A stretch of 64,000 nucleotides of DNA. Origin: Pseudomonas sp. ICMP 561 (GTDB lineage: Bacteria > Pseudomonadota > Gammaproteobacteria > Pseudomonadales > Pseudomonadaceae). Location: assembly GCF_002699985.1 (NCBI RefSeq), contig NZ_LKBT01000067.1, forward strand, positions 124,001 to 188,000. Direction: 5' to 3'. The notes below the pieces were generated by a model. It saw only the letters and a list, made by a program, of their open reading frames with translations, was not told the DNA's origin and made no database searches. A program made the position numbers and the translations under genes. Shown piece after piece: positions 29,117 through 39,216 of this stretch (positions are counted from its first letter, which is position 1; every line of letters begins with the position of its first letter).

Positions 29117-29584
29117 TCATTTAGCGTCTTTACTCACGGTATTGAGCAGGAATTTTCCGATAAGGTCTTCCAGCACAAGCGACGACTGCGTGTCATGGAT
29201 GGTACTGCCATCCTTAAGCAACCCATCGTCGCCACCTACGCTGATACCCACATATTTCTCACCAAGCAAGCCAGCGGTCAAAATCGATGCAGTGGAGTCG
29301 ATAGGCAGGTTATTCACCTTCTTCTGGACTTCCATGGTCACCCGACCTGTGAAGGTGTCGCGATCAAGATCGATCGCCGTGACCTTACCAATTGTGACGC
29401 CAGCCATGCTCACCTTGGCTCTGACAGTCAAACCGGCAATATTGTCGAAATTTGCATAAAGTTTATAAGTATCAGTGCTGGCACTGGAGCTAAGACCGCT
29501 GACGCGCAGGGCAAGCAGGAGCAAAGCCAGAATCCCGGCCAGCAGGAACAGGCCTACACCTGTTTCGATGGTGCGGTTTTGCAT
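29117..29584 (-). CDS. mlaD: MCE-domain subunit MlaD
   Basis: A 155-residue inner-membrane protein with one N-terminal helix (about 7-27, TGVGLFLLAGILALLLLALRVSG) and a single MCE domain (about 38-117) that forms the periplasmic hexameric ring of the Mla transporter. Start and mlaE stop overlap. Length is typical of the Pseudomonas subunit. Confidence 0.94.
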   Translation of the reverse strand: MQNRTIETGVGLFLLAGILALLLLALRVSGLSSSASTDTYKLYANFDNIAGLTVRAKVSMAGVTIGKVTAIDLDRDTFTGRVTMEVQKKVNNLPIDSTASILTAGLLGEKYVGISVGGDDGLLKDGSTIHDTQSSLVLEDLIGKFLLNTVSKDAK

Positions 29585-30381
29585 CAGAAATCTCCAAACA
29601 TCAAGGCGGTCAGAATAAAGTCCAGGCCCAGCACGGCCAGGGAGGCATACACGACTGTTTTCGTCGTGGCACGACTGATCCCTTCTGAGGTGGGTTCGCA
29701 GTCGTAACCCTGGAAAACGGCAATCCAGGTCACAACGAACGCAAATACGACGCTCTTGATGACGCCGTTAATCACATCATCAACAAAAGAAACGCTGTTC
29801 TGCATGTTTGACCAGAAAGAGCCTTCATAGACACCCAACCAGTCGATCGCTACCCAGGAACCGCCCCAGATACCCACTACGCTGAAGATCATGGCCAGCA
29901 GCGGCAGAGAAATGAACCCGGCCCACAGACGTGGCGCAACAATGTATTTGAGCGGGTCAACACCGATCATTTCCAGACTGGACAACTGCTCGGTGGACTT
30001 CATGTTGCCGATCTCGGCGGTCAATGCCGAACCTGCACGGCCAGCAAACAGCAAAGCCGTAACCACTGGACCCAGCTCTCGCAAAAGCGTCAGGGCAACC
30101 ATCTGCCCGACTGCCTGCTCCGAACCGTACTTGGTCAGAATGCTGAAACCCTGAAGCGACAGCACCATGCCGATGAACATACCCGACACGACGATGATCG
30201 CCAGGGACATGACACCGACCGAATAGAGCTGCCTGACCAGCAACTGGAAGCTGCCACCAATCGAGCTCCGGCCCAGCAAGGCATGAACCAGAAAAATCGC
30301 CGAACGCCCGAGCACCGCCAGGATATCGATTGCGGCACGCCCGAGAAGGCGAACTCGCTCCATTAATGACTTCTTGCGCAT
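29584..30381 (-). CDS. mlaE: Mla transporter permease MlaE
   Basis: A 265-residue permease of the MlaE family with about five to six membrane segments. The conserved [26 protein letters not shown] region (about 95-120) is the family signature that contacts the ATPase. It overlaps mlaF and mlaD by single bases, showing a tight operon. Confidence 0.95.
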   Translation of the reverse strand: MRKKSLMERVRLLGRAAIDILAVLGRSAIFLVHALLGRSSIGGSFQLLVRQLYSVGVMSLAIIVVSGMFIGMVLSLQGFSILTKYGSEQAVGQMVALTLLRELGPVVTALLFAGRAGSALTAEIGNMKSTEQLSSLEMIGVDPLKYIVAPRLWAGFISLPLLAMIFSVVGIWGGSWVAIDWLGVYEGSFWSNMQNSVSFVDDVINGVIKSVVFAFVVTWIAVFQGYDCEPTSEGISRATTKTVVYASLAVLGLDFILTALMFGDF

Positions 30382-31190
30382 CAGCGCTTCCCCAAAAGAT
30401 CTTCGCGGTAATCCGGCGCAGGATAGTGAAACGGCACCGGGCCATCCGGGTTGCCGGTCATGAATTGACGAATGCGCGGGTTGTCCGACCCCATCAGTTC
30501 CTCGGGTGTCCCCTGCCCCAGCACCTGACCGTCGCCAACCAGGTAGAGGTAGTCAGCAATACTCGCCGTTTCATCCAGATCATGGGAAACCACAACACTG
30601 GTGATACCGAGCGCATCATTGAGCAGCTTGATCAAACGAACAAGTACACCCATCGCAATGGGGTCTTGCCCCACGAATGGCTCGTCGTACATGAGTATCT
30701 GAGGATCGAGGGCAATCGCACGAGCCAGCGCCACGCGACGCTTCATGCCACCTGACAGCTCGTCGGGCATCAACTCGATGGCGCCGCGCAGCCCCACTGC
30801 CTGCAACTTGAGCAGGACAATGTCACGGATCATTTCTTCCGGCAGCTCGGTATGGACCCGCAACGGGAAGGCAACGTTCTCGAACACATCCAGGTCAGTA
30901 AACAGTGCGCCGCTCTGAAACAACACACCCATGTGCTTGCGCGCATCGAACAGATCGCTGCGCGACAAGGCAGGAAGGTTCTGACCGTTGACCCACACTT
31001 CGCCCGCAGAAGGCCGTAGCTGGGCGCCCATCAAACGCAGCAAAGTAGTTTTGCCACTGCCCGAAGGTCCCATGATGCCGGTGACTTTTCCGCGGGGAAT
31101 ACGAATATCAACATTATCGAAAATGCTGCGCGTACCGCGCCTGAAGGAAACGCCCTTCAGCTCGATCGCGTAGGCGTTATCGGCGCTCAT
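30381..31190 (-). CDS. mlaF: Mla transporter ATP-binding protein MlaF
   Basis: A 269-residue ABC ATPase. Walker A is GPSGSGKTT (about 41-49), signature motif [16 protein letters not shown], Walker [10 protein letters not shown], and H-loop VVVSHD. The C-terminal extension that binds MlaB is present. First gene of mlaFEDCB, with a good promoter candidate at 31277-31305. Confidence 0.95.
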   Translation of the reverse strand: MSADNAYAIELKGVSFRRGTRSIFDNVDIRIPRGKVTGIMGPSGSGKTTLLRLMGAQLRPSAGEVWVNGQNLPALSRSDLFDARKHMGVLFQSGALFTDLDVFENVAFPLRVHTELPEEMIRDIVLLKLQAVGLRGAIELMPDELSGGMKRRVALARAIALDPQILMYDEPFVGQDPIAMGVLVRLIKLLNDALGITSVVVSHDLDETASIADYLYLVGDGQVLGQGTPEELMGSDNPRIRQFMTGNPDGPVPFHYPAPDYREDLLGKR

Positions 31191-31276
31191 CTAAACTCCT
31201 TGCGATACAGCCTCACGTTCAGCTGCCGAGTCCCTGGCGGGAGACATGCTGTCTCGGTGGGCAGAACAAGCCGCGG

Positions 31277-31305
31277 ACTATACCACCGCAATAAGGCGTC
31301 GCCAA
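31277..31305 (-). promoter_or_regulatory. Candidate sigma-70 promoter for mlaFEDCB
   Basis: On the minus strand TTGGCG (31300-31305) and TATAGT (31277-31282) are spaced by 17 nt, about 90 nt upstream of mlaF. The resulting leader would include a GAGACA-TGC-TGTCTC hairpin at 31241-31255. Confidence 0.5.
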
Positions 31306-31439
31306 AGCGCGAAGACGATCAATCAATATCGCCATACACAATTTGCGACACTTCCTACAAATGGGCTCGACCTATCGTCATACGGAACGATTAAACGCAA
31401 AGCTTGACGATCAGACGTGAGGGAATCGCGCATTACCGC

Positions 31440-31445
31440 TATAAT
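31440..31445 (+). promoter_or_regulatory. Consensus -10 element upstream of kdsD
   Basis: A perfect TATAAT 32 nt upstream of the kdsD ATG. No strong -35 is visible at normal spacing. It is probably the head promoter of the kdsD-lptB cluster, divergent from mlaF. Confidence 0.4.
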
Positions 31446-31477
31446 CGCCGCCTTTTAACCGGCCAACCGATTTTCAC

Positions 31478-32452
31478 ATGAACCAATCCAGCGACCTGAT
31501 CCAGTCAGCACAACGCACCATCCGCCTTGAAATCGAAGCCGTGGAGGGGTTGTTACCTCATATCGACGCGGATTTCATCAAGGCCTGCGAGATGATTCTC
31601 GCGAGCAAAGGACGCGTTGTCGTGGTGGGCATGGGTAAATCAGGCCACATCGGAAAAAAAATTGCCGCCACTCTGGCGAGCACCGGCACCACTTCATTTT
31701 TTGTTCACCCAGCTGAAGCCAGCCATGGCGACATGGGCATGATCACCTCCGGTGACATCATCCTTGCCCTCTCAAACTCGGGAACAACGGCTGAAATCGT
31801 CACTTTGCTCCCCCTGATCAAACGCCTCGGCATCAAGATGATCAGCCTGACGGGAAATCCGGAGTCAACCCTGGCTGAAGCTGCCGACGTTAACCTTAAT
31901 GCTCGCGTCGAGCATGAGGCCTGCCCACTGAATCTGGCGCCTACCTCTTCGACAACTGCAGCACTGGTCATGGGCGATGCTCTCGCAGTAGCACTGCTGG
32001 AAGCCCGCGGTTTCACGGCTGAAGACTTCGCGTTCTCGCATCCCGGTGGTGCTTTAGGCAGACGCTTGCTGCTCAAGGTTGAGCATGTCATGCACAGCGG
32101 CGAACAACTGCCACAAGTACAGCGCGGCACTCTGCTGCGCGACGCGCTGATGGAAATGACCCGCAAGGGACTGGGCATGACCGCAGTTATCGAGGCCGAT
32201 GGACGACTGGCCGGGATATTCACTGACGGCGACCTGCGCCGCACTCTGGATCGTCCGATTGATATTCGCCTGGCAACCATCGATGACGTGATGACCGTTC
32301 ACGGCAAGACAGCCCGCCCTGAAATGCTCGCGGCTGAAGCATTGAAAATCATGGAAGATCACAAGATCGGCTCACTCATCGTCGTTGACGAAAATGATCA
32401 TCCGGTCGGAGCTTTCAACCTGCAGGACCTGCTGCGCGCAGGCGTCATGTAA
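31478..32452 (+). CDS. kdsD: D-arabinose 5-phosphate isomerase
   Basis: A 324-residue enzyme converting ribulose 5-phosphate to arabinose 5-phosphate, the first step to Kdo for LPS. An SIS domain (about 35-180; phosphosugar loop VVVGMGKSGHIGKKIAATLAS) is followed by two CBS domains (about 205-265 and 275-324). The divergent mla operon and downstream kdsC-lptCAB match the order seen in E. coli and P. aeruginosa. Confidence 0.96.
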   Translation: MNQSSDLIQSAQRTIRLEIEAVEGLLPHIDADFIKACEMILASKGRVVVVGMGKSGHIGKKIAATLASTGTTSFFVHPAEASHGDMGMITSGDIILALSNSGTTAEIVTLLPLIKRLGIKMISLTGNPESTLAEAADVNLNARVEHEACPLNLAPTSSTTAALVMGDALAVALLEARGFTAEDFAFSHPGGALGRRLLLKVEHVMHSGEQLPQVQRGTLLRDALMEMTRKGLGMTAVIEADGRLAGIFTDGDLRRTLDRPIDIRLATIDDVMTVHGKTARPEMLAAEALKIMEDHKIGSLIVVDENDHPVGAFNLQDLLRAGVM

Positions 32453-32465
32453 TGGAGATGTGCAA

Positions 32466-32990
32466 ATGACTACCGATCTGCTGCGACGCGGCAAAAATAT
32501 CAAACTGGCCATCTTCGACGTCGACGGCGTACTGACCGACGGTCGCCTGTACTTTCTTGAAGACGGCAGCGAATTCAAGACTTTCAACACGCTGGACGGC
32601 CAAGGCATTAAAATGCTGATCGCCTCTGGCGTGGCAACGGCCATTATCAGCGGCCGCAAGACACCAGTGGTTGAACGCCGGGCAAAGAACCTCGGCATTG
32701 AACATCTTTACCAGGGCCGTGAAGACAAGCTGGTGGTTCTCGACGAACTACTCGGCCAACTCGGTCTGAATTACGAACAGGTCGCCTATCTGGGTGATGA
32801 TCTGCCAGACTTGCCAGTCATTCGGCGTGTCGGCCTAGGCATGGCGGTGGCCAATGCCGCTACTTTTGTCCGGCAACATGCCCATGGCATTACCCAGGCA
32901 CGCGGTGGCGAAGGCGCAGCGCGCGAGTTCTGTGAATTGATCATGAGCGCCCAAGGCAGTCTTGAAGCCGCCCACGCAGCCTACTTATAG
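32466..32990 (+). CDS. kdsC: 3-deoxy-D-manno-octulosonate 8-phosphate phosphatase
   Basis: A 174-residue C0-type HAD phosphatase that releases phosphate from Kdo 8-phosphate. Motif I FDVDGVLTDG with both nucleophile aspartates (about 19-28), the Ser/Thr motif II IISGR, and the C-terminal GDDLPDLPV (about 110-118) are intact. ATG at 32466 has GGAG 7 nt upstream; the longer 32385 reading starts inside kdsD. Confidence 0.95.
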   Translation: MTTDLLRRGKNIKLAIFDVDGVLTDGRLYFLEDGSEFKTFNTLDGQGIKMLIASGVATAIISGRKTPVVERRAKNLGIEHLYQGREDKLVVLDELLGQLGLNYEQVAYLGDDLPDLPVIRRVGLGMAVANAATFVRQHAHGITQARGGEGAAREFCELIMSAQGSLEAAHAAYL

Positions 32991-33003
32991 ACAGAAGCCA
33001 TTT

Positions 33004-33576
33004 ATGCTTAGCAAACGAATTCGAACGTTTCTGATCCTCGGTGTGCTGGCATTTTTGCTGGCGGCCGCAGGCTATTGGAACATCAGCCCGGAAAGCTTCA
33101 TGGAGCAACCGGCTGCTACGGTGGACGAAAGCGCCATCGACTTTTACGCAATCAATGCTCACAGCGTGCAGTATCTGCCGGATGGCAAGTTGCAGTACGA
33201 AATGACGGCCGACAAGGTCGAGCATATCAAGGCCACCGATGTGACAATGCTGACCACGCCAGACTTACAGATGTACCGTGGCACCCTGTTTCCCTGGCAT
33301 ATCCAGAGCAAAACGGGTGAGGTTTCCCCAGGTGGTGAGCAAGTCGAACTGATTGACTCGGTTCGCATAGCAAGAACCGACGAGAAAAAACGTACGACCA
33401 TAATCACCAGCAGTCGAATGACCGTATTCCCGCAGAAGCAATATGCGCAGACCGAGCAAGCCGTTAGAATCGACGGCGCGGGCGGTGTGACTACGGCCAA
33501 GGGAATGAAAGCGTATTTGAACGACGGCAGGATGGACCTGCTATCTAATGTAAGAGGACAGTATGAGGCTCGTTAA
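33004..33576 (+). CDS. lptC: LPS export protein LptC
   Basis: A 190-residue bitopic protein with one N-terminal helix (about 9-26) and a periplasmic beta-jellyroll (about 45-185). It takes LPS from the LptB2FG extractor and passes it to LptA. ATG at 33004 begins the short basic leader MLSKRIR before the helix. Its end overlaps lptA by 14 nt. Confidence 0.93.
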   Translation: MLSKRIRTFLILGVLAFLLAAAGYWNISPESFMEQPAATVDESAIDFYAINAHSVQYLPDGKLQYEMTADKVEHIKATDVTMLTTPDLQMYRGTLFPWHIQSKTGEVSPGGEQVELIDSVRIARTDEKKRTTIITSSRMTVFPQKQYAQTEQAVRIDGAGGVTTAKGMKAYLNDGRMDLLSNVRGQYEAR

Positions 33577-34108
33577 AACCCTTCCTTTTTTGCTTGGCCT
33601 GGGTGCAGCACTGGGAAGCGCGAGCGCCTGGTCCCTGCCGACTGATCGCGATCAGCCGATTCACATTCAGTCCGACGACGCACAACTCGACGACAAGAAA
33701 GGCGTTGCCACCTACAAAGGCAACGTAATCATCACCCAGGGCTCGATGAAGATCACCGGCAACACAGTGACCATCACACGTAATGCCCAAGGCGAAGTCG
33801 ACGTGTTCACATCGGTCGGCAACCTGGCCTACTACGAGCAGAAGCCGTCTGTAGACAAGCCTATCGTTCAAGCCTACGCGATCACCATCCAGTACTACGC
33901 TGCGCAGGATCGTATCGTACTGATCGACAAGGCCAAGGTCATCAATGATGGCAACACGTCCGAAGGCGAGAAGATCGTGTATGACACGGTCAAGCAGATC
34001 GTCAGTGCCGGTCGTGCCAATGGCGGCAGCAAGGTGACCACGCCACGCCCGCGTATTGACATGGTTATCCAGCCGAAAAAGAAAACCGACCAGCAGAAGG
34101 CCCAGTAA
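33563..34108 (+). CDS. lptA: Periplasmic LPS-transport bridge protein LptA (LptH)
   Basis: A 181-residue protein with a signal peptide (about 1-25, ending SASAWSLP) and one OstA/LptA beta-jellyroll, which polymerises into the periplasmic bridge for LPS. In Pseudomonas it is called LptH. The tail QPKKKTDQQKAQ is polar and variable. It overlaps lptC and abuts lptB directly. Confidence 0.94.
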   Translation: MRLVKTLPFLLGLGAALGSASAWSLPTDRDQPIHIQSDDAQLDDKKGVATYKGNVIITQGSMKITGNTVTITRNAQGEVDVFTSVGNLAYYEQKPSVDKPIVQAYAITIQYYAAQDRIVLIDKAKVINDGNTSEGEKIVYDTVKQIVSAGRANGGSKVTTPRPRIDMVIQPKKKTDQQKAQ

Positions 34109-34834
34109 ATGGCGACGCTGAAAGCCCAGCATTTGGCTAAGAGCTACAAGGGGCGTCAGGTCGTTCGCGATGTGAGCCTGTCCATCGAAAGCGGCCAGAT
34201 CGTTGGCTTGCTGGGGCCTAACGGCGCTGGCAAGACCACTTGCTTTTACATGATTGTCGGCCTGGTTCAGGCGGATCAGGGGCGAGTGTTGATCGACGAC
34301 CTGGATGTAAGCCACCAGCCCATGCACGGCCGTGCACGTGCTGGTATTGGCTACCTGCCACAGGAAGCCTCGATCTTTCGCAAGTTGTCGGTAGCCGACA
34401 ACATCATGGCGATTCTCGAGACCCGTCAGGAACTGGACCGGGATGGACGCCGCAAGGAGCTGGAAAGCCTGCTGCAGGAGTTCCACATCACCCATATCCG
34501 CGACAATATGGGCATGAGCCTGTCTGGTGGTGAGCGCCGCCGCGTAGAAATCGCACGCGCACTTGCTACTTCACCGAAATTCATCCTGCTCGACGAACCA
34601 TTCGCAGGTGTGGACCCGATTTCCGTAGGCGATATCAAACAGATCATCCACCATCTGAAAGCCAAGGGCATCGGCGTGCTGATCACCGATCACAACGTTC
34701 GTGAAACTCTGGACATCTGCGAGACAGCCTACATCGTCAATGACGGGCAGCTAATTGCCGAAGGCGACTCGGAAACCATTCTCGCAAATCAGCTGGTGAA
34801 AGAGGTCTACCTCGGTCACGAGTTCCGCCTGTAA
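34109..34834 (+). CDS. lptB: LPS export ABC transporter ATP-binding protein LptB
   Basis: A 241-residue ABC ATPase powering LPS extraction. Walker [10 protein letters not shown] (about 36-44), signature [16 protein letters not shown], Walker [14 protein letters not shown], and H-loop LITDHNV are all complete. Start codon directly follows the lptA stop. A 185-bp gap precedes rpoN. Confidence 0.96.
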   Translation: MATLKAQHLAKSYKGRQVVRDVSLSIESGQIVGLLGPNGAGKTTCFYMIVGLVQADQGRVLIDDLDVSHQPMHGRARAGIGYLPQEASIFRKLSVADNIMAILETRQELDRDGRRKELESLLQEFHITHIRDNMGMSLSGGERRRVEIARALATSPKFILLDEPFAGVDPISVGDIKQIIHHLKAKGIGVLITDHNVRETLDICETAYIVNDGQLIAEGDSETILANQLVKEVYLGHEFRL

Positions 34835-35019
34835 AAAGAACTGCGGTGCCCGGCCTTAAAGGCGGGCATGCCTGGTTGTTGGTGCTGATGGTTATTAAAT
34901 GCCAGCATCCCCTAGGCAAACACTTCAGTTTCAGGCATATAATTTGCTTATGTACGCGCCCAGGCGCTCGGTAGTGGATGGCGCATGTGCGCCGGCGAAT
35001 AAGGTGTTAAGCCCCAGCC

Positions 35020-36513
35020 ATGAAACCATCGCTAGTCTTGAGAATGGGCCAGCAGCTGACGATGACGCCGCAGCTGCAACAGGCCATCCGCTTACTCCAA
35101 TTGTCGACACTGGACCTCCAACAAGAGATCCAGGAGGCACTGGAGTCGAACCCTATGCTGGAACGCCAGGAAGAAGGCGACGATTTCGACAACGCTGATC
35201 CACTGGCTGACAACGTCGAGCAGAAACCCAATCCTGATGTACAGGAGCCGACTTATCAGGAGCCGGCGCCTACTGTGGACAACCTTGAAGAGGGCGACTG
35301 GAGCGAGCGCATCCCCAACGAGCTGCCCGTCGACACCGCGTGGGAAGACGTCTACCAAACCAGCGCCAGCAGCCTGCCCAGCAACGACGATGACGAATGG
35401 GACTTCACCACTCGCACTTCTGCCGGTGAGAGCCTGCAAAGCCATTTGCTCTGGCAGTTGAATCTGGCGCCGATGTCCGACACCGATCGCCTGATCGCCG
35501 TGACGCTGATCGACTGCATCAACAATCAGGGTTATCTGGACGAGACGCTGGAAGAAATCCTCGACGCCTTTGATCCCGAGCTTGATATCGAGCTCGACGA
35601 GATTGAAGCCGTGCTGCACCGCATCCAGCAGTTTGAACCAGCCGGTATCGGCGCGCGCAACCTGAGCGAATGCCTGCTGCTGCAACTGCGTCAGCTTCCG
35701 GCAAAGACCCGTTGGCTCAGCGAAGCGCAACGGCTGGTCAGTGACTACATCGACCTGCTGGGCAGCCGCGACTACTCGCAGCTCATGCGCCGTATGAAGC
35801 TCAAGGAAGATGAACTGCGCCAGGTCATCGAGCTGGTGCAAAGCCTTAACCCTCGCCCCGGCTCGCAAATCGAATCCACCGAAGCTGAGTATGTGGTACC
35901 GGACGTCATTGTGCGCAAGGACAACGAACGCTGGCTGGTTGAGCTCAATCAGGAATCAGTCCCCCGCCTGCGTGTAAATCCGCAGTACGCCGGTTTTGTC
36001 CGCCGCGCTGATACCAGCGCCGATAACACCTTTATGCGCAATCAGCTGCAAGAAGCACGCTGGTTCATCAAAAGCCTGCAGAGCCGCAATGAAACCCTGA
36101 TGAAAGTGGCGACGCAGATCGTCGAGCATCAGCGCGGCTTTCTTGAATACGGCGATGAAGCGATGAAGCCACTGGTCCTGCATGACATCGCAGAGGCCGT
36201 CGGCATGCATGAGTCGACCATTTCTCGTGTAACCACCCAGAAATTCATGCATACCCCGCGTGGTATTTACGAGTTGAAATATTTCTTCTCGAGCCATGTA
36301 AGTACCTCCGAGGGCGGTGAATGTTCATCCACAGCCATTCGCGCGATCATCAAAAAACTGGTTGCAGCGGAAAATCAGAAAAAGCCGTTGAGTGACAGCA
36401 AGATCGCTGGTTTACTGGAGGCACAAGGCATTCAAGTAGCCCGTCGCACAGTAGCCAAATACCGCGAATCTCTTGGCATTGCGCCGTCGAGTGAACGCAA
36501 GCGACTGATGTGA
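35020..36513 (+). CDS. rpoN: RNA polymerase sigma-54 factor
   Basis: A 497-residue sigma-54. The Gln-rich region I (about 1-50, [23 protein letters not shown]) receives enhancer-binding-protein signals, an acidic region II (about 55-125) follows, then core-binding and HTH regions, and the RpoN box [12 protein letters not shown] near residue 475-486 contacts the -24 element. It heads rpoN-hpf-ptsN-rapZ-ptsO, the conserved nitrogen/PTS cluster. Confidence 0.97.
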   Translation: MKPSLVLRMGQQLTMTPQLQQAIRLLQLSTLDLQQEIQEALESNPMLERQEEGDDFDNADPLADNVEQKPNPDVQEPTYQEPAPTVDNLEEGDWSERIPNELPVDTAWEDVYQTSASSLPSNDDDEWDFTTRTSAGESLQSHLLWQLNLAPMSDTDRLIAVTLIDCINNQGYLDETLEEILDAFDPELDIELDEIEAVLHRIQQFEPAGIGARNLSECLLLQLRQLPAKTRWLSEAQRLVSDYIDLLGSRDYSQLMRRMKLKEDELRQVIELVQSLNPRPGSQIESTEAEYVVPDVIVRKDNERWLVELNQESVPRLRVNPQYAGFVRRADTSADNTFMRNQLQEARWFIKSLQSRNETLMKVATQIVEHQRGFLEYGDEAMKPLVLHDIAEAVGMHESTISRVTTQKFMHTPRGIYELKYFFSSHVSTSEGGECSSTAIRAIIKKLVAAENQKKPLSDSKIAGLLEAQGIQVARRTVAKYRESLGIAPSSERKRLM

Positions 36514-36593
36514 CGAGAGGTACAGTAGCAACCGTGCGAGCTTTGGCCCAAAGCGGTTCTACACAGCCCGGTTGCTAGCCACAGCGTTCCAGT

Positions 36594-36611
36594 GGCAGGC
36601 AAAAGCCTGCC
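36594..36611 (+). other. Small hairpin upstream of hpf
   Basis: Perfect 7-bp stem GGCAGGC/GCCTGCC around an AAAA loop, followed by CTCTTTAT, about 30 nt upstream of the hpf ATG. It may limit read-through from rpoN or shield the 5' end of the hpf transcript. Confidence 0.35.
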
Positions 36612-36643
36612 TCTTTATGCACTGGCAATAAGGAGAAAGCGGT

Positions 36644-36952
36644 ATGCAAGTCAACATCAGTGGACATCAACTGGATGTGACCGACGCCCTACGCGACTAC
36701 ATCACCGAAAAACTCGGACGACTGGAGCGCCACTTCGACAAGATCACTAATGTGCAGGTCATCATGGAGGTCGAGAAGCTCAAGCAGAAAATCGAAGCCA
36801 CCCTGCACATCCCCGGCTCAAAGGTCGTCGCCAATGCGGAACATGATGACATGTACGCGGCAATCGACCTTTTGACCGACAAGCTGGATAGACAACTGCT
36901 CAAGCATAAGGAAAAGCAGCTAAGCCTCCTTCAGGGTGCAACGGCTCGCTGA
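36644..36952 (+). CDS. hpf: Ribosome hibernation promoting factor, short form
   Basis: A 102-residue HPF/YfiA-family protein. MQVNISGHQLDVTDALRDYITEKLGRLERHF is the family N-terminus; the short length means it lacks the C-terminal dimerisation domain of long HPF. It binds 30S subunits and, in gammaproteobacteria, promotes 100S ribosome dimers with RMF in stationary phase. GGAG lies about 8 nt upstream. Confidence 0.95.
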   Translation: MQVNISGHQLDVTDALRDYITEKLGRLERHFDKITNVQVIMEVEKLKQKIEATLHIPGSKVVANAEHDDMYAAIDLLTDKLDRQLLKHKEKQLSLLQGATAR

Positions 36953-36964
36953 TACCCCCAAAAC

Positions 36965-37429
36965 ATGATCCGACTAGAAAATATCCTGACCCCCGGCCGT
37001 TCACTCGTGAACGTGCCGGGCGGCAGCAAGAAAAAAGTCCTCGAACAAATTGCCAACCTGATCGGCAAGGAAGTGCCTGATCTGGATTCGGACGACGTGT
37101 TTTCGAGTCTTATCGCCCGTGAAAAGCTAGGTTCTACCGGCTTTGGTAATGGCATAGCCATTCCGCATTGTCGCTTGAAGGGGTGTGAATCCCCTATCAG
37201 CGCGTTGTTGCACCTAAACGCTCCTGTAGATTTCGACGCTATCGATGGCGCCCCCGTTGACCTGCTGTTTGTTCTGCTGGTCCCGGAAGCGGCTACCGAT
37301 GCACACCTGGAATTGCTGCGCCAGATAGCCAGCATGCTCGACCGCAAAGAAGTGCGTGAACGCCTGCGTAGTGCCCCGAGCAATGAAGCCCTTTATCAGG
37401 TCGTACTGGACGAGCAAAACGGTCATTAA
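36965..37429 (+). CDS. ptsN: Nitrogen regulatory PTS EIIA component
   Basis: A 154-residue EIIA-Ntr of the mannitol-fructose EIIA fold. The phosphorylated histidine is His68 in [11 protein letters not shown]. It receives phosphate from EI-Ntr and NPr and regulates potassium transport, sigma-54 pathways and, in Pseudomonas, polymer metabolism. It is 12 nt after hpf; no strong ribosome-binding site is seen, so translation may be coupled. Confidence 0.96.
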   Translation: MIRLENILTPGRSLVNVPGGSKKKVLEQIANLIGKEVPDLDSDDVFSSLIAREKLGSTGFGNGIAIPHCRLKGCESPISALLHLNAPVDFDAIDGAPVDLLFVLLVPEAATDAHLELLRQIASMLDRKEVRERLRSAPSNEALYQVVLDEQNGH

Positions 37430-37431
37430 TC

Positions 37432-38289
37432 ATGCGCATGATCATTGTGAGCGGTCGCTCAGGCTCCGGCAAAAGTACCGCGCTGGACGTTCTGGAAGAC
37501 AGCGGTTTTTACTGCGTTGATAACCTCCCGGCGGGCCTGCTGCCCGAGCTTGCCGAGCGCGCGCTGATCAACACCGAGCTGGCCGAACCACTGCTGGCGG
37601 TGTCTATTGATGCACGGAACCTGCCCAGCCACCTGACCCGCTTCCCACAGATGCTGGAAGAGGTTCGTTCACGCAATATCCAGTGCGACGTGCTTTACCT
37701 GGATGCGGATGAATCAACGCTCTTCAAGCGGTTCTCGGAAACCCGTCGCCGTCATCCTCTGAGCAACGCTGACCGCTCGCTGGCCGAGGCCATTCGGGAC
37801 GAGACCACATTGCTGGGACCGATCATTGATCTTGCCGACCTGAAGATCAACACCACGCACCTGAATCTCTACCAGTTGCGCGACACCCTCAAGCTTCGCC
37901 TGCTGAACAAGCCAGAGCCGGGTACCGCGTTCCTGCTCGAGTCTTTCGGTTTCAAGCGCGGTATGCCCGTGGATGCCGATCTGGTATTCGACGTACGCTG
38001 CCTACCTAATCCTTACTGGAAGCCAGAGCTGCGAGAACAATCGGGAAAAGATCAGCCTGTTATCGACTATCTAGCTGCACAGCCTGATGTGGAAGAGATG
38101 TTTCAGGACATCTTCGCGTATCTCAACAAGTGGCTGCCGCGCTTTGCTGCCAGCAACCGCTCGTATGTAACCATTGCCATTGGCTGCACTGGCGGCCATC
38201 ACCGCTCGGTGTACCTGACCGAGCGCCTGGGTCAGGTCCTGCAACAATCCCTCAAAAACGTTCAGGTTCGCCACCGCGACTTAAGCTGA
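37432..38289 (+). CDS. rapZ: RNase adaptor / nucleotide-binding protein RapZ
   Basis: A 285-residue RapZ (YvcJ family). An N-terminal P-loop GRSGSGKST (8-16) kinase-like domain is followed by the C-terminal RNA- and glucosamine-6-phosphate-binding domain with [12 protein letters not shown] (about 251-262). In enterics it guides RNase E to the sRNA GlmZ; in Pseudomonas the target is not clear. It starts 2 nt after the ptsN stop. Confidence 0.95.
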   Translation: MRMIIVSGRSGSGKSTALDVLEDSGFYCVDNLPAGLLPELAERALINTELAEPLLAVSIDARNLPSHLTRFPQMLEEVRSRNIQCDVLYLDADESTLFKRFSETRRRHPLSNADRSLAEAIRDETTLLGPIIDLADLKINTTHLNLYQLRDTLKLRLLNKPEPGTAFLLESFGFKRGMPVDADLVFDVRCLPNPYWKPELREQSGKDQPVIDYLAAQPDVEEMFQDIFAYLNKWLPRFAASNRSYVTIAIGCTGGHHRSVYLTERLGQVLQQSLKNVQVRHRDLS

Positions 38290-38305
38290 AAGGACTTCCC
38301 CTGCG

Positions 38306-38578
38306 ATGCCCGCTCTTCAAATCACCATTATCAACAAGTTGGACCTGCACGCCCGCGCAGCCGCCAAATTCGTCGGAGTCGCCGGCAAGTACCCCTGCCA
38401 GATCCGCGTGGGTCGCTCACCTGAAAGCATGGTGGATGGCAAAAGCATCATGGCAGTGATGATGCTCGCCGCTGGCAAAGGCACGGATATTCACCTTTCG
38501 ACCGAAGGCGAGCAAGAGCAGGCTGCGCTGGATGGTCTGGTTGAGTTGATCAATAACAAGTTTGATGAGGGGGAATAG
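38306..38578 (+). CDS. ptsO: Nitrogen PTS phosphocarrier protein NPr
   Basis: A 90-residue HPr-fold protein. The phosphorylated His15 is in KLDLHARAAAKF, and Ser47 in VDGKSIMAVMML corresponds to the regulatory serine site of HPr. It carries phosphate from EI-Ntr (PtsP, not in this window) to EIIA-Ntr. Last gene of the rpoN cluster. Confidence 0.95.
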   Translation: MPALQITIINKLDLHARAAAKFVGVAGKYPCQIRVGRSPESMVDGKSIMAVMMLAAGKGTDIHLSTEGEQEQAALDGLVELINNKFDEGE

Positions 38579-38619
38579 TCGTTGAGCTCGGCGCGCCACA
38601 GCCTCTTACACTAACGCCC

Positions 38620-38925
38620 TCAACTCGCGAAACTTTCGATCTTGACCTGCCCATCCGGGAAAGTAGCGACAATCTCCAACTCTCCGCCCATCGCACGGAT
38701 GTAATTGCGCAAAGTGCTGATGTACATATCCGTACGACGTTCCATTTTCGAAATAGCCGCCTGATTGACGTGTAACGTCTTGGCTAGAGTCGCTTGGCTC
38801 AAGGCTTTTGCTTGACGCAATTCGTGAAGCGGCATTTGCTCCAGGTGCTCTTGATACAACCGATCAGCAGCGGCCCGGGACTCCGGCGACATACGTGCTT
38901 GCAGTTCGGAGAATTTTTTAGCCAT
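38620..38925 (-). CDS. higA: XRE-family antitoxin, HigA-like
   Basis: A 101-residue protein with a central XRE helix-turn-helix (about 37-72, including LSQATLAKTLHVNQAAISKMERR) and an N-terminal helical region (1-35) likely to bind toxin. The C-terminal strand EIVATFPDGQVKIESF is common in HigA-2-type antitoxins encoded after HigB-type toxins. ATG at 38925 overlaps the end of the toxin reading frame by 8 nt and has GAGG 10 nt upstream. The ORF appears intact although its toxin is broken, so it may act as a solitary repressor. Confidence 0.85.
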   Translation of the reverse strand: MAKKFSELQARMSPESRAAADRLYQEHLEQMPLHELRQAKALSQATLAKTLHVNQAAISKMERRTDMYISTLRNYIRAMGGELEIVATFPDGQVKIESFAS

Positions 38926-39216
38926 CTGTAAGACCCTCTGTACGCAATGTTTCAAGGTGCTCGCGGTAAAGACGCTCAGCTAAAGGCACATGCTCATCGT
39001 ACCAGCGGTTCTGCCCGGTTTTTTCCCCACCAATCAGCAATAAAGCGCAACGCCTGGGATCGAAGGCATAAAGAACCCGGTAAGGCCGACCGGCGTGCTG
39101 AGAGGGACCGAATTGCCCCAGCAGCCTGACGCTTGATTCAACACTGGCCTGCTCGTCCTCCCCCAAACCGTCCCACCAACATCAAACTCATCTGTGTATT
39201 CAATTTCCCAATTCAT
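38918..39216 (-). pseudogene. higB: HigB/RelE-type toxin, frameshifted and internally deleted
   Basis: Remnant of a Gp49/HigB-family mRNA-interferase toxin. The ATG at 39216 starts MNWEIEYTDEF, typical of these toxins, but the frame is lost after residue 11. The expected continuation WWDGLGEDEQASVE is read in another frame, directly after an in-frame TGA. Further on, QFGPS is joined straight to QHAGRPYRVLYAFDPRR, so about 20-25 residues, including the SRH-x(3)-KELR-like basic segment of the active region, are missing. Two independent lesions make an active toxin very unlikely. The C-terminal part overlaps higA. Confidence 0.82.

Noticed and set aside
34845-34870. Possible terminator after lptB
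   Set aside because: A short TGCCCG/CGGGCA stem is present but there is no T run, so it was not listed.
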